From Pseudomonas taiwanensis (GTDB taxonomy: Bacteria; Pseudomonadota; Gammaproteobacteria; Pseudomonadales; Pseudomonadaceae): a stretch of DNA of 64,000 nucleotides. Below are positions 34,004-44,245 of this stretch, piece after piece. Position numbers and translations under genes: made by a program. The stretch is taken from assembly GCF_013393345.1 (NCBI RefSeq), contig NZ_QJRF01000069.1, positions 1-64,000 of the forward strand, in the 5' to 3' direction. A model generated the notes under the pieces. That model was not told the DNA's origin. It searched no databases and worked only from the letters and a program-made list of their open reading frames with translations. Position 1 is the stretch's first letter. Each line of letters opens with the position of its first letter.

Positions 34004-35548
34004 TTAGAGCTGCGGGCCGGCGTTCTTGATGGCGTCGGAGACGTCGAACTTCTTGAAGTTCTCGACGAACTGCTTGGCCAGGGCCTTGGCGGCTTCGTCG
34101 TAGGCAGCCTTGTCAGCCCAGGTGTTGCGCGGGTTGAGCAGGTTGGTTTCGACGCCCGGTACGGCTTTCGGCACGTCCAGGTTGATGGTGTCCAGGTGCT
34201 CGGTCTCGGCACCGATCAGGGCACCGCTCTGGATGGCAGCGATCACGCCACGGGTGGTCGGGATGTTGAAGCGCTTGCCAACGCCGTAGCCACCACCGGT
34301 CCAGCCGGTGTTGACCAGGTACACCTTGGAGCCGAAGCCCTGGATGCGCTTGATCAGCAGCTCAGCGTACTCGCCAGCCGGACGCGGGAAGAACGGTGCG
34401 CCGAAGCAGGTGGAGAAGGTGGACTTGATGCCGCCGCCGGAACCCATTTCGGTGGAACCGACCAGCGCGGTGTAGCCGGACAGGAAGTGGTAGGCAGCTT
34501 GCTCGTTGTTCAGGATGGAAACGGGCGGCAGCACGCCGGTCAGGTCGCAGGTCAGGAAGATCACTGCGTTCGGCTCGCCGGCACGGTTGGCCTCGACGCG
34601 CTTCTCGACCAGGTGCAGCGGGTAGGCGGCACGGGTGTTCTGGGTCAGGCTGTCATCGCTGTAGTCGGGCAGGCGGGTTTCCGGGTTCAGGACCACGTTT
34701 TCCAGCACGGCACCGAATTGGATGGCTTTCCAGATTACCGGCTCGTTCTTCTCGGACAGGTCGATGCACTTGGCGTAGCAGCCGCCTTCGATGTTGAAGA
34801 CGGTGCCCACGCCCCAGCCGTGCTCGTCGTCACCGATCAGGTAACGGCTTTCGTCAGCGGACAGGGTGGTCTTGCCGGTGCCGGACAGGCCGAAGAACAG
34901 GGTGGTGTCGCCTTCTTCGCCAACGTTGGCGGCGCAGTGCATCGGCAGCACGTCTTTTTCCGGCAGCAGGAAGTTCTGCACGGAGAACATGGCCTTCTTC
35001 ATTTCACCGGCGTAGCGCATGCCGGCGATCAGCACTTTCTTGGCGGCGAAGTTGAGGATCACGCAACCATCGGAGTTGGTGCCGTCACGCTCCGGCTCGC
35101 AGACGAAGTTCGGGGCGTTGAGGATCTGCCACTCCTGGCGGGACTGCGGGTTGTACTGTTCCGGGTTGATGAACAGGCAACGGCCGAACAGGTTGTGCCA
35201 GGCGGTCTCGGTGGTCATCTTGACGGCCAGGTAGTGCTCGGGATCGGCGCCAACGTGCACGTGGGAGACGAAACGCTCGCGTTCGGTCACATAAGCTTCA
35301 ACGCGAGCCCACAGCGCATCGAATTTGTCCGCCGGGAAGGCACGGTTGATGTTGCCCCAGGCGATTTTGGCGTCGGTGCTCGGCTCTTGAACGATGAAAC
35401 GATCTGCCGGAGAACGACCGGTGCGATGACCGGTTTTCACTACCAACGAACCGTTGGCGGCCAGTTCACCCTCACCACGGCGGATGGCCTCTTCGACCAG
35501 TTGCGCGGCGCTGATATCGGTGTACACGGCGTTATTGGCTTGCGTCAT
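34004..35548 (-). CDS. pckA: phosphoenolpyruvate carboxykinase (ATP)
   Basis: Converts oxaloacetate plus ATP to phosphoenolpyruvate, the entry of gluconeogenesis, in the cytoplasm. 514 residues. Kinase-1a P-loop [13 protein letters not shown] near residue 232, metal-site GDDEHGW near 250, and the family stretch [19 protein letters not shown] near 365-385. Own terminator downstream; 196 bases separate it from hslO upstream. For an organism that prefers organic acids, as the neighbouring C4-dicarboxylate system suggests, this enzyme is central. Confidence 0.97.
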   Translation of the reverse strand: MTQANNAVYTDISAAQLVEEAIRRGEGELAANGSLVVKTGHRTGRSPADRFIVQEPSTDAKIAWGNINRAFPADKFDALWARVEAYVTERERFVSHVHVGADPEHYLAVKMTTETAWHNLFGRCLFINPEQYNPQSRQEWQILNAPNFVCEPERDGTNSDGCVILNFAAKKVLIAGMRYAGEMKKAMFSVQNFLLPEKDVLPMHCAANVGEEGDTTLFFGLSGTGKTTLSADESRYLIGDDEHGWGVGTVFNIEGGCYAKCIDLSEKNEPVIWKAIQFGAVLENVVLNPETRLPDYSDDSLTQNTRAAYPLHLVEKRVEANRAGEPNAVIFLTCDLTGVLPPVSILNNEQAAYHFLSGYTALVGSTEMGSGGGIKSTFSTCFGAPFFPRPAGEYAELLIKRIQGFGSKVYLVNTGWTGGGYGVGKRFNIPTTRGVIAAIQSGALIGAETEHLDTINLDVPKAVPGVETNLLNPRNTWADKAAYDEAAKALAKQFVENFKKFDVSDAIKNAGPQL

Positions 35549-35744
35549 GTGGTTCCCCGTCGGCTAGAAGCCGAGTCCTCCAAACGTTTTGTAGTGGGTA
35601 CTGCGACCCCCTACAGCGAAAAAAGTGCGCGCGATTATGCCAGAAAAGCCCGCTTTGGGTAGAAACCTCCTGTCAGGGAGGCATATTCATGACCGATAAT
35701 CGCACCCCGGTCACTCAGCGACCTTGCGGGCACACTACATCTTT

Positions 35745-36632
35745 TCAGTGGCGCGTTTCCGACGGCGCGGCGCTGCCGCCACCGGCGAACAGCTGGGCGA
35801 TATCCGCCGCGTCGAAGCTGTAGCGCTGGTTGCAGAACTGGCAGTCGATCACCACGGTGCCGCCGCTTTCCTGCAGCAGGGCTTCGGCGTCGTCCTTGCC
35901 CAGGCTCACCAGCGCGTTGGCCGAACGCTGACGCGAGCAGCTGCAGCGGAAGTGGATGGCCTGGGGATCAAACAAGCGCACCGTTTCTTCATGGTAGAGC
36001 CGGTGCAGCACGGTTTCGTTGTCCAGCCCCAACAGTTCTTCGGCGGTCAGGGTGTCGGCCAGCGTGGTCAGGTGCTGCCAGTTGGCCTCGCGGGCCTCGG
36101 GGTCCTTCAGGCGATCGGCCGGCAGGGCCTGGAGCAACATGCCACGGGCATTGCGACCGTCGGCGTTGAGCCAGAAGCGGGTGGGCAACTGCTGGGAGGT
36201 GTCGAAATAGCTGGAAAGGCATTCGGCCAGGGTGGCGCCCTCGAGGGCGACGATGCCTTGGTAGCGCTGGCCCTGCTTCGGGTCAACGGTCAGGGTCAAC
36301 GACCCTTCGGGCATCAGCTCGGCCAAGCCGGCGGACGGGCTGACCTGGCTCGCGTGATAACGGGCGATGCCACGCACTTCGCGGTCGCTGGAGCATTCGA
36401 CCATCAGTAGCGGAACCGCGCCGGAGGAACGTGCCTGCAGCACCAGCATGCCATCGAACTTCAGGGTGCCGACAAGCAGGGAAGCGGCCGCGAGCATTTC
36501 GCCGAGCAGCTGGGCGACCGGCTCCGGGTAGGGATGTTTGGCCAGGACGTGGGCGTAGCTCTCGCCGAGAGAGACCAGTTCGCCGCGCACGTCGGTGTCG
36601 TCGAACAGAAAACGTTGGGTGAAATCGGACAT
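35745..36632 (-). CDS. hslO: redox-regulated chaperone Hsp33
   Basis: Holdase chaperone switched on by oxidation. 295 residues. The four zinc Cys residues are present as CSCS near 232 and CQFC near 264, in the C-terminal redox switch. Start [12 protein letters not shown] at 36632; an in-frame extension to 36698 lacks support. In the same direction as hslR upstream, with 155 bases between, and ahead of pckA. Oxidative and heat stress conditions release zinc and allow disulfide formation, as known for E. coli Hsp33. Confidence 0.94.
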   Translation of the reverse strand: MSDFTQRFLFDDTDVRGELVSLGESYAHVLAKHPYPEPVAQLLGEMLAAASLLVGTLKFDGMLVLQARSSGAVPLLMVECSSDREVRGIARYHASQVSPSAGLAELMPEGSLTLTVDPKQGQRYQGIVALEGATLAECLSSYFDTSQQLPTRFWLNADGRNARGMLLQALPADRLKDPEAREANWQHLTTLADTLTAEELLGLDNETVLHRLYHEETVRLFDPQAIHFRCSCSRQRSANALVSLGKDDAEALLQESGGTVVIDCQFCNQRYSFDAADIAQLFAGGGSAAPSETRH

Positions 36633-36787
36633 GCCGGACTCGCTGCATTTGGGCCAATTTGGCCGAAAGGCTGGCGATTTTATGCGCAAATCCGTCAACG
36701 GACCAAGGGCCGGTTATCTATCGCCGGCTCGGGTGTTTTCTATCGATGCTCAGCGCGCGCTTGGAAGCCCGTATTCGCCGGCCTTTA

Positions 36788-37189
36788 TTACTCGCTGCCA
36801 CCCCGCAGGAAATGAATCTGCCGGCGCTGCTTCTTGGTCGGCCGGCCATCGGTCTGGATACCCAGGGCACCCGCCTTGCGCATGGCGGCAGCCTCTTCCC
36901 GTTTGGCCAGGCTCTCGGCCGTTTCCTCGTAGAGGGTCTGAGCTTCCGGGGCGCCGCGACGCACCGCGGAAAGCGCACGGACAATGACGGTGCGCTCATC
37001 GAAACCGGTGCGGATCACATACTCGTCGCCGACACGCGGCTCCTTCGACGGCTTGCAGCGATCGCCCTGATGGTGGACCTTGCCACCCTCGATGGCTTCC
37101 TTGGCCAGGGCACGGGTCTTGTAGAAGCGCGCCGCCCAGAGCCATTTGTCGAGGCGCACCTTGTCGTCTTTTTCGTCTTTATCACGCAT
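36788..37189 (-). CDS. hslR: heat shock protein 15, S4-type RNA-binding
   Basis: Hsp15 binds free 50S subunits carrying nascent chains and returns them to translation after heat shock. 133 residues. The S4 RNA-binding domain occupies about 11-75 (VRLDKWLWAARFYKTRALA, EGGKVHHQGDRCKPS), followed by a basic C-terminal tail (RPTKKQRRQIHF). Divergent from rimB; an inverted repeat CCGGGCTG/CAGCCCGG (37208-37233) lies in the shared 120-base promoter region. Confidence 0.92.
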   Translation of the reverse strand: MRDKDEKDDKVRLDKWLWAARFYKTRALAKEAIEGGKVHHQGDRCKPSKEPRVGDEYVIRTGFDERTVIVRALSAVRRGAPEAQTLYEETAESLAKREEAAAMRKAGALGIQTDGRPTKKQRRQIHFLRGGSE

Positions 37190-37309
37190 GACTCGTTTCC
37201 ATCCTGCCCGGGCTGCCCCATTCGCCAGCCCGGTCTAAGCTCAGCCAGGGCCAGATGCAGTTGTCACATCGGCCCACTAGAATGCGCCAACTTTACCGGA
37301 AAGCCTGTA

Positions 37310-37774
37310 TTGAAGACTTTCGACCATCTCTCCGTGATCGGACTCCGCGAGTGGATCGCCCTGCCGGAACTTGGCATGGTTGGCCTGCGCGCGAAGATCG
37401 ATACCGGAGCCAGCACCTCTACCCTGCACGCCAGTGACATCGTCCCCTTCCAAAAGAAAGGCGAGAAGTGGGTCAGGTTCACCGCGCACCTCGGCACCCT
37501 GGTGCAGCGGCGACATCGTTGCGAGGCGCAGGTGGTTTCGGTGAAGACCATAAAAAGCTCCAACGGCCAGGCGCAGACCCGTTATGTCATTCGCACCCTG
37601 CTCGCGCTGGGTGACCGGATCTGGCCCATCGAGTTCACTCTGGCCTGCCGCAAGACCATGCGTTACCGCGTACTGCTGGGCTCCAAAGCCCTGGTGCAGG
37701 CGCAACTGGTGGTCAACCCGGCGCTCACCTACGTTCAGGAAAAACCGACTCTTTCCCTTCCGGGTGCCCAATGA
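37310..37774 (+). CDS. rimB: RimB-like ATP-dependent zinc protease family protein
   Basis: 154 residues of the DUF/PF05618 retropepsin-like family, named RimB in P. fluorescens, where it tunes RimK-driven ribosome modification. Aspartyl-protease-like [10 protein letters not shown] near residue 30, and the conserved RRHRCEA and [15 protein letters not shown] blocks. Start is TTG at 37310 giving [15 protein letters not shown] with GGAAAG seven bases upstream; no in-frame ATG lies closer. It overlaps rimK by 4 bases. The small rimA gene that heads the P. fluorescens operon is not present upstream, where hslR is found instead. Confidence 0.82.
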   Translation: MKTFDHLSVIGLREWIALPELGMVGLRAKIDTGASTSTLHASDIVPFQKKGEKWVRFTAHLGTLVQRRHRCEAQVVSVKTIKSSNGQAQTRYVIRTLLALGDRIWPIEFTLACRKTMRYRVLLGSKALVQAQLVVNPALTYVQEKPTLSLPGAQ

Positions 37775-38676
37775 AAATCGCCGTGTTATCGCGCAATCCG
37801 CGCCTGTATTCGACTCGCCGCCTCGTCGAGGCCGGCCAGCAGCGCGGCCATGAAATGGTGGTGATAGACACCCTGCGCGCCTATATGAACATCGCCAGCC
37901 ACAAGCCGCAGATCCACTATCGCGGCCAGCCGCTGGAAGGCTTCGACGCGGTGATCCCGCGCATCGGCGCCTCGGTCACCTTCTATGGCTGCGCCGTGCT
38001 GCGCCAGTTCGAGATGATGGGGGTTTTCCCCCTCAATGAGTCGGTGGCCATCACCCGCTCGCGGGACAAGCTGCGTTCGCTGCAACTGCTGTCACGCAAG
38101 GGCATCGGCCTGCCGGTGACCGGTTTCGCCCACTCCCCCGACGACATCCCCGACCTGATCCGCATGGTCAACGGCGCCCCGCTGGTGATCAAGGTGCTGG
38201 AAGGCACCCAGGGCATAGGCGTGGTGCTGTGCGAAACGGAGAAGGCCGCCGAATCGGTGATCGAAGCCTTCATGGGCCTGAAGCAGAACATCATGGTCCA
38301 GGAGTACATCCGCGAAGCTGGCGGCGCCGACATCCGTTGCTTCGTGGTAGGCGACAAGGTGATCGCCTCGATGAAGCGCCAGGCCAAGCCCGGTGAATTC
38401 CGCTCCAACCTGCATCGCGGCGGCAGCGCCAGCCTGATCAAGATCACTCCGGAAGAGCGCATGACGGCGATCCGCGCCGCCAAGGTCATGGGCCTGTCGG
38501 TCGCGGGGGTGGATATCCTGCGTTCCAATCACGGGCCACTGGTGATGGAAGTGAATTCCTCGCCCGGCCTGGAAGGCATCGAGACCACCACCGAGCAGGA
38601 CGTGGCCGGGATCATCATCCAGTACCTCGAGAAAAACGCTTGCCCCAACTCGACGCGGACCAAGGGCAAGGGGTAA
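37771..38676 (+). CDS. rimK: ribosomal protein S6 glutamate ligase RimK
   Basis: ATP-grasp ligase that adds glutamate residues to the C-terminus of ribosomal protein S6. 301 residues, as in E. coli and other pseudomonads. ATP-grasp features: [15 protein letters not shown] near 140, [17 protein letters not shown] near 178, and the metal-binding [14 protein letters not shown] near 258. ATG overlaps the rimB stop by 4 bases. In P. fluorescens RimK activity responds to cyclic-di-GMP; here the convergent neighbour encodes a GGDEF-EAL protein. Confidence 0.95.
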   Translation: MKIAVLSRNPRLYSTRRLVEAGQQRGHEMVVIDTLRAYMNIASHKPQIHYRGQPLEGFDAVIPRIGASVTFYGCAVLRQFEMMGVFPLNESVAITRSRDKLRSLQLLSRKGIGLPVTGFAHSPDDIPDLIRMVNGAPLVIKVLEGTQGIGVVLCETEKAAESVIEAFMGLKQNIMVQEYIREAGGADIRCFVVGDKVIASMKRQAKPGEFRSNLHRGGSASLIKITPEERMTAIRAAKVMGLSVAGVDILRSNHGPLVMEVNSSPGLEGIETTTEQDVAGIIIQYLEKNACPNSTRTKGKG

Positions 38677-38687
38677 GCGCTCCACTC

Positions 38688-38786
38688 TGTGGGGGCGATT
38701 TCAATCGCAATGGCCAGCGGAGCTGGCCCCATGCAAGCCAGCCAGGCGGACCTGCGGTCCGCTTCGCGAATGAATTCGCCCCCACA
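38688..38786. repeat. family A repeat copy 4 (99 bp)
   Basis: Outer arms TGTGGGGGCGATTTCAATCG and partner ending CGCCCCCACA. Inner hairpins GGCCAGC-GGA-GCTGGCC and GCGGACC-TGC-GGTCCGC, both perfectly paired although different from other copies. Between convergent rimK and the GGDEF-EAL gene. Confidence 0.85.
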
Positions 38787-38804
38787 TGGGCAGACTCGTG
38801 CGTC

Positions 38805-41800
38805 CTATAAACTGCTTTCCATCATTTGCCGCCCTTCCCGGTCGCGCATCCAGCGGCGGAATCCTTCCTCGTCCAGCGGGCGACTGAAGTGATAGCCCTG
38901 GCCGAGTTCGCAGCCGCGCTGGCGCAGCATGGCCAGCTGCTCTTCTCCTTCGATGCCTTCGGCGATGCATTCCAGCCCGAGGTTGCGGCCGATGGCCAGG
39001 ATGGTCTCCACCAGAGCCAGGTCGCTCGCATCAGTCGCCAGACCATCGACGAAGCTGCGATCGATCTTCAGCCGGTCGAGGGGCAGCCGCTTGAGGTAGG
39101 CCAGGGACGAATAGCCCGTGCCGAAATCGTCGATGGCGAAGCGCACGCCCAGGGCCTTGAGGGCCTGCATCGCGGAAATGCATTGCTCGACTTCTTCCAG
39201 CAGGCTGCCTTCGGTGATTTCCAGCTCCAGCCGCGAACCCGACACGCCATGGCGCTTGAGCGCGCTATGGATGCGTTCGACGAAGCCGGGTTTGCGCAAC
39301 TCGCGGGGGCTGACGTTGATGGCCAGCACCAGCCACGGCATCTCCGCTTGCCAACTGGCCAGGCACGAACAGGCGCGCTCCAGCATCCAGTCCGACAGTT
39401 CGATGATCAGGCCGGTCTCTTCCGCCAACGGGATGAACTGCGCCGGCGGCACCTCACCCCGTGTGGGATGGTGCCAGCGCATCAAGGCCTCGGCGCCCAG
39501 CACACGGCCATCGGACAGGGCCAGTTGCGGCTGGAACTCCAGGCTCAGTTGACCGCGGTCGATGGCCTGGCGCAGTTCGCTTTGCAGTTGCAGGCGCTGG
39601 TCGATGGCCGCCTGCATTTCCGGAGCGAAGAAATGCAGCGCGTTGCGCCCGGACTGCTTGGCCCGGTACATGGCGGTGTCCGCCTGCTTGAGGACATCCG
39701 CGGCGATCTGTTCGAGGAAGGGGTGCAGGGCGATGCCGATGCTGGCGCTGACCACCAGTTCGTGCTCGCCGATGATGTAGCTGCCGTGCAGGCTCTGCAG
39801 CAACTTGTCGCCCACTTCCGCAGCCAGTTTGCCGGCCTGTTCCGGGCTATCGGCCAGGGCTTCCAGCAGCACCACGAACTCGTCGCCCCCGAGGCGCGCG
39901 AGGGTGTCTTCATTGCGCAGGCAACCCGCCAGGCGTGCGGTGACTTCTCTTAGCAAGGCGTCGCCCACCGGGTGACCGAGGCTGTCGTTGACCGTCTTGA
40001 AGTGGTCCAGGTCGATGAACAACAGCGCGCCGTAGCGGGCTTCGCGTTGTTCGCGGGCCATGGCGTGTTGCAGGCGGTCGAGCAGCAATCGGCGATTGGG
40101 CAGACCGGTGAGTTCGTCGCTGTAGGCCAGGCGTTCGATTTCGCGCTGATAGCGCTGTCGTTCGGAAATGTCGGTGATGCTCAGGCGAATCAGCGGCCGG
40201 CCTTCACCCGGCAGGCGCACCAGGCGCACCTCACAGGGACGCACGCGACCGTTCACATCGCGCATCAACCAGTCGAAGGTCGGCGTGTCGCCCTTGAGTG
40301 CCGCGCGGGTGTAAGCATTTCCAAGCTCCCGCGAGGAACGTCCATCAGCCTGCAACGGTGGACTGAAGCTGGTGGGCATGTGGCCGTTCAACTGCTCGCG
40401 GGACAGCCCGAACAGGCGCGCGGCATTCTCGTTGGCTTCCACGATGCCGAGCTGCGGATCGAACACCAGGATGGCTTCCGGGGCGTGCTCCACCAGGGTC
40501 CGGTAGCGCGCCTCGGCCTCGTGGCGGGCGCTGATGTCTTCCACCAGCGCCAGCAGGGCATAGAGCTGGCCATCCAGATCGCGCACCCCGCGGACGTTGA
40601 CCCGCGTGTGCACGGTACCGCCAGAGCCTCTCATGAAGCGCTTGTCCAACTCGTAGCCGTCGCGCTCCCCTTTGCGTACTTCGTCCAGCAGGGCCTCTTC
40701 CGCGGCCCGGTCCTCGGCCACCGTCATGCTCATCCAGTCGACGCCACGCAGCTGTTCGCGGGAGCGGCCGAGGATGCTGCAGAGCTTGTAGTTGACCTCT
40801 TCCCAGCGCTGGTCCGGCGTGCACAGGGCCATGCCGATCAGCGGCGCCTCGAAGAACAGGTGCAGGTGCTTGTCGCGCTCGTGTTGCAGGCGCTCCGAGC
40901 GTTTCTGGGTGGTCAGGTCGAGCATGGCGCCGTAGATACGGATCACCTGGTCGCCATCGTGTTCGGCCAGTCCCTTGATCCGCAGCCAGCGCGGTGTGCC
41001 GCGCGCGCCCTGGATGCGCAACTCCACGTCGAAGGGCTCGGCGCTGCGCAGGCACTGCTCCAGAGTGTCTTCCAGCAGGGCGCGACTGGCCGGATCGAAG
41101 AAACTGAGCATCTGGCCGAGGCTGGGGGCACCGGCAGCGGGGTCCATCTCGTAGATGCGGAAGCTGCCCTCGCTCCAGGCCATCTTCAGGGTGGTGATGT
41201 CCAGCACCCAGCTGCCGATATCGGCGATGGCCTCGGTCTGGTTCAGCAGATGGGTCTGGCGCAGCAGCTCGTCGCGGCGGGTGTCGAGTTCCTCGGAAAG
41301 CATCTCGCGGCTGCTGACGTCATGCTGCAGGGCGACGAAATGACTGATGCCCTGCGCATCCCGCATGGGCGCCACGGTGATCTCGTTCCAGAACAGGCTG
41401 CCGTCCTTGCGATAGTTGCGCAGCACCAGCTGGCACTGCTCGCCGCGTTGCAGCGCGTCCTGGAGGCGCGGCAGTTCGGACTGGTTGCGATCATGGTGGA
41501 GCAGGAAACGCCAATGGTTGCCCAGCGCCTCTTCCCGCGAATAGCCGCTCATCTGCTCGAAGGCGGGGTTGCAATAGATCAGCGGTTGTTCGGACTGACG
41601 CGCATCGACGATGGTGACGCCCAGGGGGCTGGCCTGCAGCGCCAGGTTGGTCAGGGCCAGTTCCTTCTGCATCTCGTCGCGGCGACCGAGGGCCAGGCGC
41701 AGGTCGCTGAGGCTGCGACCCACCAGCAGCGCCGACATCATCAGCAGCAACACACTGAAGTACAGCTCGACACCCCACTGCGGGTCAGCCAGGGCCGATC

Positions 41801-42590
41801 CACCATCCAGCTTGCGCAGCGCTGGCAGGGCGAGCACGGTCAAGGCGGTGAGACCAGCCCCACAGAGCGCGCCAGGGAAGCCCCAGACCAGCGCCAGGCC
41901 GAGCATCATCATGCCGATGGGCGGCAAGGTGAGGATCAGCGGCACCACGGTGACCAGCCAGGGGATGAGCAGTGCCAGCGCCAGCAACAGCGGCCAGGGC
42001 GGCAGACGGTGCAAGGTTTCGGGCAGCGCTTCCACCGGCTCGGGCACCCAGCCATGGCGGCTGAACAGCGGCGTCAGGTAGGTCAGCAGCGGCAGGCTCA
42101 CGGCAAGGGTCGTCAGGCACGCGCCGGGCCAGACCAGCAAGGCGGAGTTGCCCCAACTGTCGCGGACAGGATTGCCGCTCAGCATCAGGGCCACCTGCTC
42201 GCCGTAGACCAGCAGGCTGACCGGCAGCAGCACACCGTAGAGCATGAAGCGCAGCAGTTCGGGAAAATCACGCAGGTCGGCGTGACAGCCGGAGCGTCTG
42301 AGCGCCCACCAGCCGGCAGCCACGCTGAGGGTTTCCGGGATGGCGTAGAGCGGCGCCCAGTAAAGGTTCAGGTCCCACAGCGGCACGCTGAGCAGCGCAT
42401 TGAAATAAATGGCGGGCAATACCCGCGCGCCCCACCAGAGACAGAACACCAGGCCGAGCGCGAAGGGCAGGTACCACACGGCGAGTCCGCTGGACGCTTG
42501 AGTCAGCAAGGACGCCCAGGTAGCCAGATGCAGCAGCGGCAGCGGCAACCACCAGGTCCATTGGGGAAGTCGGAAAGGAGCGGCTTGCAT
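38805..42590 (-). CDS. membrane PAS-GGDEF-EAL cyclic-di-GMP enzyme
   Basis: 1261 residues. N-terminal multi-helix MASE1-like membrane sensor about 1-300, then four PAS/PAC modules (about 310-430, 445-565, 570-690, 695-815), GGDEF domain with intact LGGDEF near 900, and EAL domain about 1000-1250. The EAL catalytic set is complete: EALMRW near 1034, the Asn in INVSPREL, EITEG, IDDFGTGYSSL, the Lys in LKIDRSFV, and EGIE. It is therefore a likely phosphodiesterase, with a cyclase domain that is active or a GTP-sensing regulator. Single gene, convergent with rimBK. I cannot assign it to a named protein. Confidence 0.9.
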   Translation of the reverse strand: MQAAPFRLPQWTWWLPLPLLHLATWASLLTQASSGLAVWYLPFALGLVFCLWWGARVLPAIYFNALLSVPLWDLNLYWAPLYAIPETLSVAAGWWALRRSGCHADLRDFPELLRFMLYGVLLPVSLLVYGEQVALMLSGNPVRDSWGNSALLVWPGACLTTLAVSLPLLTYLTPLFSRHGWVPEPVEALPETLHRLPPWPLLLALALLIPWLVTVVPLILTLPPIGMMMLGLALVWGFPGALCGAGLTALTVLALPALRKLDGGSALADPQWGVELYFSVLLLMMSALLVGRSLSDLRLALGRRDEMQKELALTNLALQASPLGVTIVDARQSEQPLIYCNPAFEQMSGYSREEALGNHWRFLLHHDRNQSELPRLQDALQRGEQCQLVLRNYRKDGSLFWNEITVAPMRDAQGISHFVALQHDVSSREMLSEELDTRRDELLRQTHLLNQTEAIADIGSWVLDITTLKMAWSEGSFRIYEMDPAAGAPSLGQMLSFFDPASRALLEDTLEQCLRSAEPFDVELRIQGARGTPRWLRIKGLAEHDGDQVIRIYGAMLDLTTQKRSERLQHERDKHLHLFFEAPLIGMALCTPDQRWEEVNYKLCSILGRSREQLRGVDWMSMTVAEDRAAEEALLDEVRKGERDGYELDKRFMRGSGGTVHTRVNVRGVRDLDGQLYALLALVEDISARHEAEARYRTLVEHAPEAILVFDPQLGIVEANENAARLFGLSREQLNGHMPTSFSPPLQADGRSSRELGNAYTRAALKGDTPTFDWLMRDVNGRVRPCEVRLVRLPGEGRPLIRLSITDISERQRYQREIERLAYSDELTGLPNRRLLLDRLQHAMAREQREARYGALLFIDLDHFKTVNDSLGHPVGDALLREVTARLAGCLRNEDTLARLGGDEFVVLLEALADSPEQAGKLAAEVGDKLLQSLHGSYIIGEHELVVSASIGIALHPFLEQIAADVLKQADTAMYRAKQSGRNALHFFAPEMQAAIDQRLQLQSELRQAIDRGQLSLEFQPQLALSDGRVLGAEALMRWHHPTRGEVPPAQFIPLAEETGLIIELSDWMLERACSCLASWQAEMPWLVLAINVSPRELRKPGFVERIHSALKRHGVSGSRLELEITEGSLLEEVEQCISAMQALKALGVRFAIDDFGTGYSSLAYLKRLPLDRLKIDRSFVDGLATDASDLALVETILAIGRNLGLECIAEGIEGEEQLAMLRQRGCELGQGYHFSRPLDEEGFRRWMRDREGRQMMESSL

Positions 42591-42757
42591 ACTGACCTCA
42601 TGTCGGTGCGCAAGCTGAAGATAGCCCAGCGCCGCAGAAGCGTACGCCTAAAATATGGCCGCGTGGCATCACCGCCGATAGCAGGCCGGAATCCGGGACC
42701 GAAGGGATTTCAAGAAAAGAAGCGCCCAACAGCGCGCTTGCGGAATCCCGTTCCGCA

Positions 42758-42881
42758 CGAAAAGGAGCCGAGCAAAGGTCAGGCTAGGCGGAAATCGGCG
42801 AGGCCGCGGAGTTGACGACTGTCAATGAGCAGGCCGAGCCGATTTCCAACGACGCATGACCGAAGCGCAGGCCCCTTTTCG
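42758..42881. repeat. 124-bp multi-tier inverted repeat
   Basis: Paired arms placed symmetrically around about 42819: CGAAAAGG (42758) with CCTTTTCG (42874), GGTCA (42777) with TGACC (42857), GGAAATCGGC (42790) with GCCGATTTCC (42838), TTGAC (42812) with GTCAA (42821). A separate small hairpin GCGGAA-TCCCG-TTCCGC precedes it (42740-42756). It begins 7 bases after the amgS stop on the minus strand. No T-run, so not a simple terminator. The rest of 42591-42757 shows no gene. Confidence 0.75.
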
Positions 42882-42888
42882 TCGGAAC

Positions 42889-44202
42889 CTACACCGCGTC
42901 GCGGGGGAGCATCAGCCCTATGGGCAGGCAGACGCGTGCTTCCAGACCACCACCGGAGCGATTGCGCAGCTCAACGCTGCCGCCATGCTGCGCGGCGATG
43001 CGCTTGACGATGGCCAGGCCCAGGCCGGTGCCCTTGCCGCCACGGGCGCGGTCGCCACGGATGAAGGGGTTGAAGATGTCCTGCAGTTCCGCCGGATCGA
43101 TGCCCTGGCCGCGATCCAGCACGCTGAGCACGACGTAGGGCGCGGCATTGTCGCCCGCCACAAAAGCTGCAACTTCGACACCGTTGCCGCCATATCGCAG
43201 CGCATTCTCGATCAGGTTCACCAACAGCCGCTTCATCGACACCCGCCGCAGCGGGAATGGCGGCAACGGCTCCAGGCACAGGCGCACCTGTTCTTCCTGC
43301 TGGTTGTAGGGCGCCACCACCTCGCAGACCAGTTCGCCGAGGTCCAGCTCTTCCACGCGCTCGTCACGGCCGTCGCGGATGAAGGCGAGGAATTGATCGA
43401 GGATGGCATCCATGTCTTCGATGTCGCGAACCATGTCGTCGGTCAGCTCGGAGTCGTTGCTCATCAGCTCCAGCGACAAGCGCAGCCGCGTCAGCGGTGT
43501 GCGCAGATCGTGTGAGACACCGGCCAGCATCAGTTCGCGCTCGCGGGCGCCGCGTTCGACGTCCTCGGCCATCTGGTTGAAGGCGCGGTACACCTCGGCC
43601 ATCTCGCTCGGCGTATCGCTCACCGGCAGGCGCACACTGCGGCCCTGGCCGACCTGACGGGCGGCGAAGACGAGGCGCTTGAGCGGGGCATTGAGCTGGC
43701 GCACGAAGATCCAGGCGGCCGCAGTGGACAGCAGGCCGATACCGAGGAACCAGCCGAGCACGCTCCAGATTCGCTGGCCGCGCAGGGGGTGTGGATAAAG
43801 CGGGATACGCACCCAGTCCGGTCCCAGCTCGGGCGCATGGACCCAGAGAGCCGGCGGGCTTTGCGCACGCAGGCGCACTTCGGTACCGGGACCGAGCTCG
43901 GCCTGCATCTGGCGCTGGAAGATTTCGCTGTAGGGCCAGTGCTGCTCGCTGGCCGGCACGGCGTCGCGGGTCACCCGCTTGAGGCCGGCTGCCTTGGCCA
44001 GGTCGTGACGCTCTTCTTCACTCGCTGCCCAGTAGGCACGCAGGGTCAGCGCCGCACCGTGGCTGTACTGGCGGTCCACCAGCACGTCCTCGTTCATCAT
44101 CAGGTAGACCAGGGTCAGCGCCTTGGAAAACAGGACGACGATGAGCACCAGCCACAGGGTGCGGGAGAAGAAGCTCTGCGGGAACCAGTAGGGGGTGCGC
44201 AT
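42889..44202 (-). CDS. amgS: envelope-stress sensor kinase AmgS (EnvZ type)
   Basis: Inner-membrane histidine kinase paired with AmgR; in P. aeruginosa AmgRS counters membrane stress and gives intrinsic aminoglycoside tolerance. 437 residues from ATG 44202 (MRTPYWFPQSFFSRT); an ATG at 44259 overlapping amgR is also possible. Helix about 13-33, periplasmic domain to about 140, second helix 147-170, HAMP, HisKA motif AGVSHDLRTPLTRLRL near 225, N box LLVNLIENALRYGG, and G boxes GKGTGLGLAIV. The gene ends next to a large inverted repeat. Confidence 0.88.
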   Translation of the reverse strand: MRTPYWFPQSFFSRTLWLVLIVVLFSKALTLVYLMMNEDVLVDRQYSHGAALTLRAYWAASEEERHDLAKAAGLKRVTRDAVPASEQHWPYSEIFQRQMQAELGPGTEVRLRAQSPPALWVHAPELGPDWVRIPLYPHPLRGQRIWSVLGWFLGIGLLSTAAAWIFVRQLNAPLKRLVFAARQVGQGRSVRLPVSDTPSEMAEVYRAFNQMAEDVERGARERELMLAGVSHDLRTPLTRLRLSLELMSNDSELTDDMVRDIEDMDAILDQFLAFIRDGRDERVEELDLGELVCEVVAPYNQQEEQVRLCLEPLPPFPLRRVSMKRLLVNLIENALRYGGNGVEVAAFVAGDNAAPYVVLSVLDRGQGIDPAELQDIFNPFIRGDRARGGKGTGLGLAIVKRIAAQHGGSVELRNRSGGGLEARVCLPIGLMLPRDAV

Positions 44203-44245
44203 CACCACCCTGGGTTGCCCGGCGGCGGGAACCCCCGCCGCGCGT

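Noticed and set aside
39972-42815. Long plus-strand frame opposite the GGDEF-EAL gene
   Set aside because: Gln/His/Ala-rich antisense artefact.
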